From: Pseudisothecium myosuroides | Taxonomy: Eukaryota > Streptophyta > Bryopsida > Hypnales > Lembophyllaceae | DNA: 64,000 nt | Assembly: GCA_951799445.1 (NCBI GenBank) | Contig: OX637293.1 | Location: forward strand, 12,028,001-12,092,000 | Reading direction: 5' to 3' | Shown here: in pieces, positions 1 through 13,582 of the stretch | Layout of the letters: every line of letters begins with the position of its first letter | How positions within the stretch are numbered: position 1 is the stretch's first letter | Notes under the pieces: model-generated | The model's database searches: none | Seen by the model: only the letters and a program-made list of their open reading frames with translations | Told to the model about the DNA's origin: nothing | Position numbers and translations under genes: made by a program

Positions 1-1
1 A

Positions 2-3000
2 TTGCCCGTCCTCGTCCGGCAGCGTGACATGTTGTTTGCACCAGCGTGGGCGTACTCAGTGTCCGCCATGGTGCTGTCCATTCCAGTGTCACTCTTGGAG
101 TGCTCGATCTTCACTTGCATGACGTACTATGTGACAGGCTATGCACCCGAAGCCAGTCGATTCTTCAAGCAGTTGTTGCTGTTGTTCTTGATCCAACAGC
201 AGGCTGGGGGGATGTTCCGGTTCATTGGAGGGTTGTGCAGGACTATTACCTTGGGCTATACTCTTGGATGGATTGTGTTGTTGCTGCTGTTTATGCTTGG
301 AGGGTTTATTATGCCGCGTCCTACCTTGCCTGTGTGGTGGCGATGGGGGTATTGGCTTAGCAACCTGAGCTACTCGGTGAATTCCATCGCGGTTAACGAG
401 TTCACGGCTCCACGATGGAACAAGGTATGCATGTAAAATAATTTAGTAGATGAAATTTTATTGATTCTCTGAAAGAAATTGTGCAGATGGTTTGAGGGCC
501 ACTTTTTAGATTGCACGGCTCGTAGCAACATGATTAAAATTTGAATCAAGGTTTAGGATATCTGGTTATCTCAAGCTTATTGCTGTGAGATCTACAAGCT
601 AACGTGGCCCTGACTTGAAATTGTTTCCTAGATTCTGAAGAAGTGGGTTGTTTGTGCCGAAAATGTTATGTTTGCAGCCAGATCCTGCACAACCTGGCCA
701 ACGTATTGGTGTTTCTGTTCTAAAAGCGTATGGGCAGCATGTAAATGGCTACTGGTACTGGCTTGGCGTTGGCGCTCTGCTTGGGTTTTATATCTTGTTC
801 AACATCGGGTTTACTCTGAGTCTGGGATACATGCCAGGTAAGAAAGACCGTTGCTTGAACCACATACACGAATCTAATTAACCCCTAAAGGATTAAGAGG
901 CTCAGATCATAACTTTTATAGCTGTTTTGAGTAGGTCATACATGGAATTTCTTGTCCAATTTTATTCATTTTTTGACCAATGCATTCTTCACTGATAGAA
1001 ATTGACCCCATCTTAATTCCTAACAATATTACCTATCGACTTGTCGTTTTCAAATCTCGAGTCCCTGATTAAGTATTCTAAATTAGACTTTCCATAATAG
1101 CTCTAATTAGGGTGATTATGAGACCCTCCATGACCCTTTTACGTCCTTATGGTCATATTATCTAAAATGGCGTGTTTCAGAGCGCCAAGATTGTGACATT
1201 CAATTGCTAGAAGCTTTAAGAAGCTGGGACTGGTAGAGGTCCAGGTCGGTAACTGCCAATTGCTTGAAATTTCGTTATTTAACGAATGTGACGATCGTTT
1301 CTGCAGCGTTGGGAAAGCCGCAAGCAATTATGTCCGAGCAAGAGCTGGCCGAGAAAGAAGCCAACAGAGCGGGTGTGGCTGGCGACCAGTCTGGTCGCAA
1401 GTCACGCAGCCAGTCACGCAAGTCCATGCAGGCCCGGTCGCTAGCAGAGATCATGAACGAAAGAAAATCTGGCAGAGAAAATGCAACGAGCCAGCGAGCA
1501 TCCGTGGACCAGCGGAACCGCAGCCAACGATCTTCAGGGGACCAGCGCAGCGAATCTGAAGCTGAAACCGAAGATGTGGAGGCAGCTGCTGATGAAGTGG
1601 TGCAGCGAGGAATGATTTTGCCTTTCGAGCCACTGTCCATTTCTTTCGATGATGTCAGCTACTACGTCGACATGCCTGCGGTAAGTGTTGTCAAACAAAA
1701 TCTTTCTCTCGAGCAACGCTATTGATTATCAGTGAAGCTATTTGCATCTTTAAAAGCACTTTGGGAAACACTATTGCTATTCTACGAAGTCATCAATGAG
1801 GTTTCTATGCTATTAGGAACTGAGGTCATTGTAAGAGAAGAAATCAGGTCTATAGTATCATCTACCTTACTCTTTGAGATGAATAAAGCAATTTGGTCTG
1901 ACTTCATTTTGTGCTTTGCCTTCATATATTTGATATTGTAGGAAATGAAGTCAGCTGAAGTAACAGAGACCAGACTCCAGCTACTGAATAAAATCACTGG
2001 TGCATTTCGACCGGGAGTGCTGACGGCTTTAGTGGGAGTCAGTGGAGCCGGGTAATAATACCTATGACGCCGTTGCCCTTCGTATTATTTTATTATATTA
2101 TTATTTTGTTGCACCATCTCTTTGTACTTCTGATCATCCAGAGCAGAGATCACAGGTCATGGACGCCATGGGTGATGAAACTTAGAGAGTCGTTTGAGTT
2201 TTCCTTTAATTCATTTAGTTTTCAACTCTATTTCAATTACAATCGAAAAAGACTTTCCAACACCCGCAGATTTAATCAGCGTCGTCAAATTTCTGGACAA
2301 TTTTAGATTGATCCCTACTTTATTATTGACACCGGATAAGCACCCCCACTTCGACATATTTAAAGGATAACTCTAGTCTCTGCTTACGTTGTGTGTGCTT
2401 GAAAATTGTGGTGGCAGTAAGACGACGCTTATGGATGTTCTGGCTGGACGGAAGACGGGTGGATATATAGAAGGCGATATTCGAATTTCTGGATATCCAA
2501 AGGTGCAAGAGACGTTTGCCCGAATCTCGGGCTACTGCGAGCAGAATGACATTCATTCCCCTCAAGTGACAGTACGCGAGTCCCTCACTTATTCTGCGTG
2601 GCTTCGTCTTGCATCTTCAATCGATGCTGAGAGTAAAAAGGTAAGAAACGAAACCAAGAAATTGTGTTGAAATTACAAGCAAGTGTTCCATGTAACACAT
2701 CTCCTTACAGAAAATCTCAATAGAAAATCTTGCCGCATTACAATTGGCAGGGTTTAGCTGAGAATTTGCTTTAAATGGCATTACAATCGGCAGGGTTTAA
2801 TGTTGCTTAGTTTTCTAGAATACCTTTCTACTAATGAACATCTTGTGGAGAACTATAGTCGATGACTACTAGTAGATCCTCTCCATCTTCCCGAAGTTTC
2901 TGGAATATCTAGCCGAGTTAAACCCCGCGAATGGTAATGTCATTCAAGGCAGTTTCTAGTGTGAACCTTGCTAATTGTAACCCTGCTAGATTTTCTAGAA

Positions 3001-6000
3001 TTCCTTTGGGGTTGGATTCGCAACTAGTGAAGATGAAAAGTCATATTGCAAGACAGCTCGTTTGTTTAAGAAAAAGATTTACTTGTATGCAATTTAGCCT
3101 GACATATTTTACCGATTTTGCAGGCTTTCGTGGAAGAAGTGTTGGAGTTGGTGGAACTGAAGCCCCTGGAGAATGCCCTCGTAGGTCTGCCAGGCATCAC
3201 AGGGTTGTCTACTGAGCAGAGGAAACGGTTGACGATTGCAGTGGAGTTGGTTGCCAACCCTTCCATCATTTTCATGGATGAGCCCACAAGTGGGCTTGAT
3301 GCACGAGCCGCTGCCATTGTGATGCGGACTGTTCGGAACACTGTCAATACTGGACGAACTGTGGTGTGCACCATTCACCAGCCCAGCATTGACATCTTTG
3401 AAGCCTTTGACGAGGTAAGCTTACTGTTGGTGAACAACGTACTTCCATTAAAAAAAAAGTTCGCAGCATTGGTCCCTGTATTCCATCCAGCTCTGAAATA
3501 GTTGACCATCTTTGTTTTGAAGTCAAGTTTTAGAGCCAGTATCAGCATTGTACTTTTTGTGGCGGAGTATTCCTGTCACTATGCAAAAGTGAAATTCTCA
3601 AGGGGTTGTGCACTACTGGATACTAGGAATGACGAGTCTTGGAAGCCAAGTCTTTAGTCAATTTCCTTCTAATGTATTTGAAAATGTGTTACATTTTGTA
3701 GTCGGGTTGCTGATTGCTGTTATCTGGGTTCAGCTGTGACACTCATAACCTAGTGTTAGTTTCCGAAGGCTTGTTTCTTACGTTGTCTCTTGCTCAACGC
3801 AGCTTCTGTTGTTGAAGCGAGGAGGTCAGGTCATCTATGCAGGCGAATTGGGTCGCCACTCCCATAAACTGGTTGAGTATTTTGAGGTACTCCTCTTCAC
3901 TGACATTATGTACATATCACGTGATTCTAAGAAATTGAACGATGGAGTAACGAGCTGGGAGGATAGCAAGTAGATTGGAGCCAGTGTCTGCTATTCTCTA
4001 AGTGCACGTGACTTTGAAACTGTGCATTAAGCATGAATTCATATCAAGGTTTTTTTTGCTCTTCAATGATATTCAGCTATCTACCCCCTTTATCTTTAAT
4101 TTCCATGTTAAAACGATAATGGATGTAACATTAGAGTTTATTTGTGTGAAATGGGATAATAAAGCGAAAATAAGTGCTTTTTAAAGAATTCGGCATTGTT
4201 ATGACGCCACGTTCATGAGTGAAGAACATGAAAGTAAGCTCAAGCCTCTTCAACCACTACTTGCTAAACTGAGATTGTGTGTCCTTGTGAAGGCGGTACC
4301 TGGAGTGCGGAAAATCACAGATGGGTACAACCCTGCAACATGGATGTTGGAGGTGTCCAACAATGAAGAAGAGATCGAACTTGGTGTTGACTTTGCAGAC
4401 ATTTATCTGAAGTCATCGCTTTACCAGTACGAAACTTGCAACCCTATGTAAATCCACGCAATCATGCTGGTTGTAAAGGATGGCTCTTTACATAGCTGCA
4501 GAACTGAGTTATGCTCTTGTTTGACTTCGAATATTAACATGGCAAGTGTTTCTTTTTGCACAGACGTAACAAGAACCTTGTGAACGAACTGCGTGTACCA
4601 GCCCCCGGCCATAATGATCTGAGGTTTCCTACAAAGTTCCCTCTGAACTTTATTCAGCAGCTTATGTGCATCCTCTGGAAGCAAAACTTGACGTATTGGA
4701 GGAGCCCGGATTACAATCTTGTTCGAGGATGCTTCACTCTCGCCACGGCACTTATTTGTGGAAGCATCTTCTGGGGTGTTGGGAGAAAATAGTAAGTTTT
4801 ACACTTCAAAAACTCTCCTTCTTAGGACCTTTTCTAAATGACATTCTAGAATATCCTGCACGCTTGCCACCCTTATCATTGCCATGCCTGTAACACACTT
4901 ATCTTACATTCAAACTATGTCCCAGTGAAAATATTTAGACCCTACTTTGGTAAGATTAAGAGGTTTGAGCGTGCAATCATGACATGACAGAAGAATAAAG
5001 AGAGTTATCTTGTATTCTCCTACTAATTAACCCTTAGTAGAAACTCATCCTTGAGGAGTTTTGGAAAATCTAGTCACATTAAAATTGCTCTAAATTGCAT
5101 TAGAATTGCAATGTTGATTCGATTTGTTTTTTAAGCTCAACTTCTGGGCGTTGGTTTCTACTATTGAACTGACAATGTGATCATGTGCTTTCCTTCAATT
5201 CCTTTTCTAAGTGATGCTTTACTGAGGTCTTTTGTCTCTTTTCAAAGGTCTTACTGCGGATGACGAGCCTTGTTCTCATGACATGTGTGCTTCCATGTGA
5301 CAGTTCCACATCTTCGGATTTGATTATCACTATGGGTTCGTTGTATGGTTCGGTCCTCTTCATCTGTTTCAACAACTCGGGCACGGTGCAGGCGATGGTT
5401 AGCATTGAACGAACCGTCCACTACAGAGAGAAGGCGGCTGGAATGTACTCGGCTATACCGTATGCATTGGCACAGGTAATGCCTACTCTTTCTCACTTTG
5501 GTACCAGTTGCAGAGAATCCAATTCTTGACCTATTTTTCCTGAGGTTGGAGGATATAAAACCAGTAGAGGTTCTAAAATGGATAGATGTAACCATGGGCT
5601 ATCATCGTAGGTTATAAGTATATGCCTAATTTGCATTGCTTAATTTTTCTTTCAACAGAGATACTGTGCAATGGACATGCATTTCTGCCCTAGAATGTTC
5701 ACCGTGGGTTCATCTGTCCGTTTGGTTTTAAAATATCCTACTTTATTCAATTCATGGGGGCCCTTGGCAACATGAAATGACAATCTAACATGAGAAAATG
5801 TTGTGCATGAAACAGGTGCTTATTGAGTTTCCATATGTGTTTGTGCAAGCCACCGCGTATGGGCTCATCACATACGCCATGCTGCAGTTTGAATGGACTG
5901 CAGCAAAGTTCTTCTGGTACTTCTACATCTTGTTCATCAGCTTGCTCATCTACACATTCTACGGCATGATGATGGTGGCCATCACTCCCAACTTCATACT

Positions 6001-7062
6001 GGCCTCTATTGTGAGCGCTTTCTTCTACACGCTCTTCAATCTCTTCACCGGATTTTTGATTCCACGACCGGTAAGCACAACACCCCATTTACAGATATTA
6101 GGTTTATACATGATCTCGTTCAAAGTGGCCTTGTTTCAGTAAGAAAATTAGGGTTGAAGTTATTGGGCAAATGCTGTGAATAGGTTATTGGTTATCCGTT
6201 TTGTAGTGGTTCAATCACGAATATGAATTTTGCTGAATTTAAGGATAACTCTATTTAATCAACAAAAGTCTTAATCAAAAATTCATATGAGAAGGAGTCT
6301 TCATAAACTTTCAATTGTTTCGAATTTTCCATGTGGTACTAAAGGTGGTCTACTCCAGAACATTATAGACCAATTTTGACTAATCATACGTTTTATTGTA
6401 GCTCCACTATGCCTGGTAGTAACTTTAATTGTTTTTAATAGTTGGCTAACAACATCATTTAATGTGAGAAATTCTCTAATCGACAGTATCAATTGCGGCG
6501 TGTGAGAAAGAGACTCAATAAACTTTCAATCTGGTGCTAAAAGTGGTCTAGTCCATATCATCGTAGAGCAAGTTTGACTTCTTATCCTTTTGATTGTCCA
6601 GTAACTACACTTGCCTTTAATAGTTGGCCGAGTATTACTGCTTTTATTTAATGTGAGGTTTTGCGCAAAGAATGAAAATGTTAGAGAATTAAAGATCTTG
6701 GATGCCTTCATTCGTCCTGATTTGGCTTAAGGTATTCGCTTCTCCTTTCAAGATTGTTATGCTCATAATACCTTCGCCTCGTGTTTCAGGACATTCCTCC
6801 GTGGTGGATCTGGTACTACTGGTTCTGTCCTCTGGCCTGGACCATATATGGACTGGTGGCTTCCCAATTTGGCGATTTGAATACTCCATTGACGGTCGTT
6901 GGCGGTACAGCCCAAACCACTGTGAAGGCGTATCTTCGTCAACACTTTGGATTCCGGCATGACTTCCTTGCAGCTGTTGGGCCCGTTCTATTTCTCTGGA
7001 TGCTGTTTTTTGCCGGCATTTTCATCTTTGCCATCAAGTTCCTCAATTTCCAGCGTCGGTAG
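2..7062 (+). CDS. PDR-type (full-size ABCG) ABC transporter, 3' part
   Basis: C-terminal 908 residues of a pleiotropic-drug-resistance ABC transporter, a plasma-membrane ATP-driven exporter of lipids, hormones or defence compounds in this family. Exons that join in frame: 2-424, 678-837, 1307-1680, 1942-2051, 2418-2640, 3124-3414, 3803-3886, 4293-4426, 4564-4791, 5304-5475, 5816-6070, 6790-7062, all with GT-AG introns. Exon 1 is the end of membrane domain 1. Exon 3 holds the charged linker ([10 protein letters not shown]). The second nucleotide-binding domain has a Walker A split by an intron (GVSGAG/KTTLMD), [20 protein letters not shown], Walker [17 protein letters not shown] and the H-loop [16 protein letters not shown]. 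The plant PDR block [12 protein letters not shown] follows. Membrane domain 2 includes [16 protein letters not shown] and ends LNFQRR-stop. The family is usually about 1400-1450 aa, so roughly 500 residues lie upstream of the window. No break is seen. The substrate cannot be told. Confidence 0.95.
878..896. repeat. Solo TTAACCCCTAAAGG end in a transporter intron
   Basis: Intron 2 of the transporter contains TTAACCCCTAAAGGATTAAG, which matches the terminus of the TTAA-type elements found elsewhere in the window. No partner end was found in the intron, so it is a relic or chance match. Confidence 0.3.
1165..1258 (+). repeat. Dispersed ~90-bp repeat, copy A (transporter intron 2)
   Basis: This stretch shares TGGCGTG, ATTGTGACATTCA, AGCTTTAAGAAG and GGACTGGTAGAGGT, in the same order and spacing, with 13492-13582. 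A shorter match lies at 11253-11305. It ends about 50 bp before the acceptor of exon 3. The class of element is unknown. Confidence 0.4.
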
Positions 7063-8718
7063 AATGTTCCATTGGAACAAGCCCGGCTTGTATGATATCA
7101 CTTAGACCTCTGTAAAGAGTTAACTGTGGCTGAAAGAACAATGTGAATTGGGGATAACGCAATTATCTAGGCTTTGTGGACCTATTGGAATCCATTAGGA
7201 GGTACACCCTATACAAACCTCTGTACAGAGTAGAGATTATGATGAAGTTTGCCACGATACCATATAATCCTAGGGAGATAGGTTCAAGGTTTCATCTGTT
7301 GATTAGAGCTTCAAGTCTATGACCTGCATAGATGATGCTTTTGAGGTCATTCGGAGCAGTGTACTAAGGATGCCTTTGATAATTTTGTTAATTGAGCCAT
7401 GAGTGTTTCGGTTTTCTATCTAATGTGCAGCTTTGTAAGTGATTCTGAATTTCGTTGGTTAATGAATAGCCTCGTCGACAAGAGAGGTTGCACCTGGAAG
7501 CACATCATTTCATATCGTATTGAATTCTTATATTCAATATTTGGCTTGGTTCTCGACTGTAGACTAGGTCAACTTGTAGTAGAGTTGCAAGATTATTTGG
7601 ACATAGACTCACATTATTATGCTACTTGAACATCTGGAACGTATCCCTGGTGGTGTAATCTTGTTTCAATGCTGGATTCGTTCAAATCGATTTCAGATTT
7701 GTGTCGGGTCTGTTTGTATTGTGGTTGCGTGATAGGAAGTACTGTACTTCGAATCTGGTTAATGACCGGACAATGTTGTTTTGCCAACTTTTCAGACATT
7801 GCTGTTCCAAAAGCTGACAATATATCGAGCTTCGATCACGAGCTTTATATGCCGATCGTGCAGAACTGCAGATTGATTGACAGTTCCGGGAAGCAGACGT
7901 AAACAATGCTTCCTGAGCTGGTGAAAAAAAGGCCTAAAAACAAAGTACCCGTATAATTATTAGTATGAAAAGTCAGTCGTTGTTTATCACGGCGCCAAGT
8001 GGATAGCCGCTTGATGGTAGAGAGTAGGGAGAGATTTTGCACTTGTTTCGTTTAATTCGGTAACTCATCACATTAACATTTCCAACAATAAATGCACAAT
8101 ATCTACAACACAAATTTTCAACATTGAACTCAGTACAGACACATGCGAAAGCACTGCATCAACAATTCCAATCACTCAGTATACAATAATCACAAGTGCA
8201 CTTGGAGCTGGACTTGCACGCTCTCTCGCATTGGGTGAAAATCCCAACTTAAGAAGCCGGCTAAATACCCAGCCTGACCACCAATTCAACTCTTCAACTA
8301 CCAAATAGGAAACAAATACAACCCTTTGAATTCAATTTGCACAAACTAACTTGTAGAACAATCACCACTTAGCTCACCATTCAACCTTTCCTAGTACGTG
8401 GGCATACCACAAATGAAGAATAAGCACGCCACTTTCGCTTATGATAGATAAAAGACTGAAATTAACACACCTACATTAGAAACAACACATCTCAAAATTA
8501 AAAGCTAAATTCGACCTATCTCCAAATGGCCTTTCAACTAATTAAGAATATTGCACTTTCACTATCTTCTCGATTATTCACTACATTGTTTTACAACTCC
8601 ATATCCACTCACATGATATCTATCGAAAGGAAGATCTAGCAACTAGCTCGTGCAAAGATGTTGCGTAAGTTTAGGATCTACGGTGCTAAAGGCATGTAAA
8701 ACTTTCTTATTTGTGCAT
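7063..8718. other. Intergenic, no gene recognised
   Basis: This stretch holds the 3' untranslated region of the transporter, then AT-rich sequence. Open frames here are short (the longest is under 80 codons) and show no recognisable protein similarity. Confidence 0.6.
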
Positions 8719-11199
8719 CTACCCTTTGTACAAATGCAACGGCAACCTTGTTTTTGCTAGTGCAACCAAGGGTTATTGCATTGACAAAGTTAATTTTGAC
8801 CTTCCCTCCTCCAACTCCAACTCCTGTGCTTCCCACTTGAACGCGTGTAGCAAACTTGCCACTTGCAAATGCACCTCTAGAGATGCCAATCCCATCCCAG
8901 GACATTGCCGCCTCCCCGACCCAAATGGCAACAATTCAAAATGTTGCCCCTAAAACTCCATTGCCATATTCTCCCCTCCCTCAAGAAACCTCTCCGGAAC
9001 AAACTCCAAAGGCTTCTTCCAATTGTTGTTGTTGCGCCCAATGGCCCATGTGTTTACAAACAAGCACGTTTGCGCGGGGATGTTGTAGCCAAAAGCTTTG
9101 GTTGCAACCTTGCTATGGTGCGGGATGAGTAATGGAACGGGAGGATGCAAGCGGAATGTTTCTTTGATGATGGCATGGAGGTACTTGAGGTGAGGGAGGT
9201 CAGATTCTTGCACAGTGCAGTTCAGGCCAACTACACAGTCAAGCTCTGAGGTTGCCTTTGTTAGTAATTTTGGATTGTGAAGAACCTCCGCCATGGCCCA
9301 CTCGGTTGTGATTGTTGTTGTCTCTGACCCTGCTGCTATTAAATCCTGGCAACAAACAAACCCAACAAAGGAATTCAATCATCCCGCAAATGTACATAAC
9401 TTCAAGCAATTCTAGGTTTAGCAATGAAGGGATTCATCTCAACAACTCATTCATTACCTTCATGTGCATGCACGACTTCAAGCAATTCTAGGACAAGAGA
9501 TTTTAGGGCTTGGAGTTTATATCACATCCTTTGCAAGAGCATATGGTTTCAAGCAATTGCAGATTTAGGATTTACGTCACAACATAATGCAAATGTGGAT
9601 GGTTTCAAGTAATTGTGAGTTTAAGAATTAGAATTTGTTGAGGTAACTCAATCATTGCAAGTTTGAGTGATCATGATTTCAAGCAACAATGGGTTTAAAA
9701 GTACTAAGTTAAGGAAGCAATATATAATCAACATTGGAATGGAAGGATCTAAAGGAAAGATCCAAATTATTGGATATGAATCTTTGAAAATCCATCCTTT
9801 TTCAAGTTTCAAATGAGAGGTAAATGAAGCTCCATCATGGCATCATTAGAAGCATAAAAATAAGTGCCATTACAAATCATAATTTTTTTTTAAAGTTTAA
9901 AATTTATTATTCACTTCTAGAATGACAATTTTCAACTTTGAAGGATTCATTTAAGAATGTGAGTGCATTACATTGCAATTCTAAGGGAACAACACATTAA
10001 AAGAAATTGTTTAAACAATTGAGCATTGATGAACTTGTTAGCAATTTCAAAAGGATGATTTCAATGAAATTTAAAATCTTTTCTTTAGATATCATCCACA
10101 TTGAAATAAGATATAATATAAGAAAGTTATTAATTTTTGAAGTTTGACCTATATATGTCAAAACTTGACCTTAAGCTCTAAATGATAGTCATTACTTTGA
10201 AAGCATTAATCATAGGTCTAGGTTTAGAACTCAAGATTTAAACTTTCAACTTTATATTTTTGGAATTACTTACGTAAATGACTCCTTCAATATGTTCCTC
10301 AGTAACTCCGTTCTCTGGGAAATCCAATTGTTCCAAGAAAATTTCGAGGAGTGTTTTCTTTCCTTCTTTGGAAGGCTTCCTCTTTTGATCTTCCTTATAT
10401 TCAGAGATCATCTTCTTATAGAACTTGGCCTTACAAGCTCAAAGCTTTTGAAACTGCTTGTTCAATCCTTGAAGGTCAAACCACTTTGGGACATTGAAGA
10501 AGTCTCCAATGTAAATAGTACCAACAACCGTCTTCATTTCTTCTACAAGCTCTAGGAATTCCTAAATCCAACCAAGAAAAATTGCATGAATTTTAGCCAA
10601 ATGACAAATATAGAGAATTTTTGGCTAGTTTCAAAAATGAAACTTTTGGAATCACTTAGCTAATAGAGTAGAATTTCTACTCCAAAAATGTCAAAATGAC
10701 CCAAAAGCGAGAGATATATTTCCACCCAAACTATTGGACAATCTCAAATGTTCTACCAAAAATGGCAATCAAAAGTTAAAATCTGTACTAAAGGCACTTC
10801 CCATATTTTGTCAAATTACCACTGACTTTAAAAAGGAGTTGGAGGGAAGAGTGAAATCGACAACAATCTTATCATATTTGGAAACTTATCCATATTTTGG
10901 AAAAACATAACAAATGCCACTACCTGGACCATTTTAGTGCCACTATCTTGTTTCTTCACACCTAGAAACCGTATGTTGAAGATCATGCGTGACATGACAT
11001 TCGTGTTCATAAAGCTCATATGCATTTTCACACAACTAGAGCCATTCTCGTTGGCTATTTTGCAGAGTGTGGACACCATTTCTTCCATTTGTATGTATTG
11101 AGAGGATTCTAACTGCCTTATGGACTTAAGCTCTGTCACAAGGATTTTCCGCAAGTGTCGAAATGCAGGTGTGATTTCATGAAGCACCATATCTGAATT
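8719..11199 (-). pseudogene. Cytochrome P450 pseudogene (plant A-type), three exons
   Basis: The minus strand keeps the order of a plant P450. Exon A (10924 to about 11199) gives NSDMVL and FRHLRKILVTELKS, the C-helix WxxxR motif with W changed to F. Exon B (10274-10561) gives EFLELVEEMKTVVG, IGDFFNVPKWFDLQGL and NGVTEEHIEGVIY. Exon C (8719-9345) gives the I-helix DLIAAGSETTT, the K-helix ETFR, PERF, and the heme loop [14 protein letters not shown] with its cysteine. Exons join at acceptor/donor sites in phase 0; the intron before DLIAAGSETT is at the position usual for this class. In-frame stops: TGA 10439-10441, TAG 8950-8952 just before the heme loop, TAA 8773-8775 near the C terminus. The N-terminal ~100 residues were not found. 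Such enzymes are ER-bound mono-oxygenases of secondary metabolism; this copy cannot make one. Confidence 0.85.
9401..9695 (+). repeat. Degenerate tandem repeat in the P450 intron
   Basis: The motif TTCAAGCAATT, usually followed by an (A)GG/GTTTA-like tail, occurs at 9401, 9477, 9547, 9603 and 9677, spaced 56-76 bp. It lies within the intron between exons B and C of the P450 pseudogene. Confidence 0.5.
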
Positions 11200-11252
11200 G
11201 TCAAGAGAGAAATTGAATTAGTAAATGATTGTCAATTTTGTGACATTGGCAA

Positions 11253-11305
11253 GATTTTGGGCGCCAAAATATTGTAACATTCATCCACACAAAAGCTCTA
11301 AAAAG
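11253..11305 (+). repeat. Dispersed repeat, copy C (partial)
   Basis: GGGCGCCAAAATATTGTAACATTCAT followed by AGCTCTAAAAAG, in shorter form than copies at 1165 and 13492. The palindromic GGCGCC core is kept. Confidence 0.3.
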
Positions 11306-12726
11306 ATGTACTACACTAATAACAATATTTAGTATTTACAATGCTAATTATACACTCTAATACAAATGTCAACAACAACAAATGTCAACATGAATATTGT
11401 CTGTTAGCTATTGTAAATTTTAGTGGTGTTCATGTTGACATTTAGTTTACAAAAAGTCAAGAATACCCAATTAATTTTACCAACACTAAATGTCAACTTT
11501 AACGCTATTTGTCAACTAAATGAAAATTAGAGTGAATCAATAATAGGATTAGTACTACATGTAATATAATCCTAATTATTATTATTAGCATAGCAAGATT
11601 TCTCCTTCAAAATTACCAAAGGCGTGGAATTCCACCAAGTTCACAAAATTGGCACTAATGAGAATGTACACCAACCAAACTAAGTAACAAATTCAACACT
11701 TGGTGGCACACTTCAAGGCAAGGGACAAAGAAAACCAACATCTTCTTACAAATGAGCTAATTTACTTTCCCAAATAGCCAATTCATAATGAGAACCCTAG
11801 GCAAATTATCAATCTACTATTTAATATAATTACTAGTTCAAGTAAAAATGCAAGCAATGAAAGAAACATACTAGCTACTAACTGCGGAATTATACAAACC
11901 TTGAGATTTTTGGCTAAGGAACAATGAAATCAATAAATAGACCACTATCATTTCTCCAACGCGTACTAAATAACGAGCTAATGAATCACCTTCTTTTTGC
12001 CATTATACTTGCCAATCTAATTCATCATTGACTTTAGTCTAAATAAAAAAAAGAAATTAGAGCCCAACCCTTGGAACGTGCTACCACTTCAATTTTTTTC
12101 TAGAATCTTTTTTTACTAAATTAGGAGTAGTAAAAATATTCCTTGTCATTGTTTATATTCATTTATATTGATGCAAATCCTCCCCAAAAAGATTTAAAAA
12201 AATAGGACCTTGAAATTAAAAAATAATGAATTCCATTGTTTCTATGACTGTTTTGGTAAATTAATCATTAAATACTAATAATGTCTGCCTCCAGGGACTC
12301 TCAATCTTTCTTGTATGAAACAATTCTCTAAGGTAGAAACACCAAAAAGCGTCCCTACTCCCATTCTTGTATCCTAGATCACCACTAAATGTATCCCTAG
12401 ACTTTCATCAATGTGTCCTACAAATGCTTAACTTTGATTTGCTAACGCATTTGAAGGACACATACTTAATCCTGATTTGATGACTACTAATTTTTACAGA
12501 TTTCAATTTAAGGTTCACCTATGTGACAATTTTAGTGGTTTAGGGAGACGGCACTTTGAAAAATCATAGAAATTACATACTACATCTGAAAAATCTAATT
12601 TTTTTTTGTAATATTCATGATTTTCACTTGCTAATACTACAAAAATATTATTTTTAGGAAAAGATGCCTCCAACTATGGTGAATTGCTTAATATTGACGG
12701 TTTTGGGTGTCTCCACTGTAATACAT

Positions 12727-12846
12727 TTTTGGGATGGACTTCGCTAAAGAATTAGGGTTTTGAGCTTCGATTTAAGGTTCTCTTCTATTCCAACCAGGAA
12801 TTTTTGGGATGGACTTTGCTGAAGAATTAGGGTTTTGAGCTTCGAT
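12727..12846 (+). repeat. Direct duplication, two units about 74 bp apart
   Basis: TTTTTGGGATGGACTT.GCT(A/G)AAGAATTAGGG and the following TTTTGAGCTTCGATTT occur twice, at 12727-12772 and 12801-12846, with one or two mismatches. This is a recent local duplication. Confidence 0.7.
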
Positions 12847-13464
12847 TTCTTCTCTTCTAACCAGGAATTATGGATCATTCCACCATTTTGCAAATTTCCG
12901 TTCTTGCTTTACACCTTGAGGAGTGCCCTCTTTCCAATTTCTGATTTCCTTCTAAGGTAACAGGCTTTGAAATTGCACAGGCTCTAAAACCGCCCACATC
13001 TTTAAACGTACACTGTGTGTATATGTTGCTCTTTCATAGCCTTGAGCAATGTACAAACAATGTACATTTTAGGAGGTGGGCGATTTTAGAGCCCTATGGC
13101 ATTTCAACTTAAAATTTTTATAACTAATTTCACAAAGCTCCAAAAAATATGAAACTACTTGGGTTAGATGCCCATTCCACTTGTCTTTCAAGGAAAATTT
13201 ATTGAAAATTATTTCAAGAAGCTTCGCCACCCCAAAATTCAGTTTCAGCTCTTAGGTGGGCGATTTCTGAACAGGATAGGAGCGTCAATTTCGTTCAAAT
13301 CGTCCATGTACTGTATGTCGTTCATCTGGCGTGGTCCTGTGCCAGAAATTGGGACACAAATTAAGCTACACAAAGCTCTACGAACGAGGTCGATCAGGTG
13401 TAAGTTTACGTTTCAAGCCGCGCGGCCTGAGAGTGCCGAAGTCGTGGAGTACACCAATCTCATG

Positions 13465-13497
13465 CGCCAATTTAACAAAATCGACGTTAAATTGGCG
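13465..13497. repeat. Perfect 12-bp inverted repeat with 9-nt loop
   Basis: Arms CGCCAATTTAAC (13465-13476) and GTTAAATTGGCG (13486-13497). It directly abuts dispersed-repeat copy B, which begins with the right arm. Confidence 0.7.
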
Positions 13498-13582
13498 TGA
13501 TTCTTGGAATTAGAAATTGTAACATTCATGCACTCACAGCTTTAGGAAGTAGGACTGGTATAGGTTTTTAAGTTCTGCAAAG
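13492..13582 (+). repeat. Dispersed ~90-bp repeat, copy B
   Basis: Matches copy A (1165-1258) in the blocks TGGCGTG, ATTGTAACATTCA, AGCTTTAGGAAG and GGACTGGTATAGGT. Overall identity is moderate by eye. Confidence 0.4.

Noticed and set aside
13168..13500. 110-codon frame
   Set aside because: Overlaps a hairpin and dispersed repeat; no domain.
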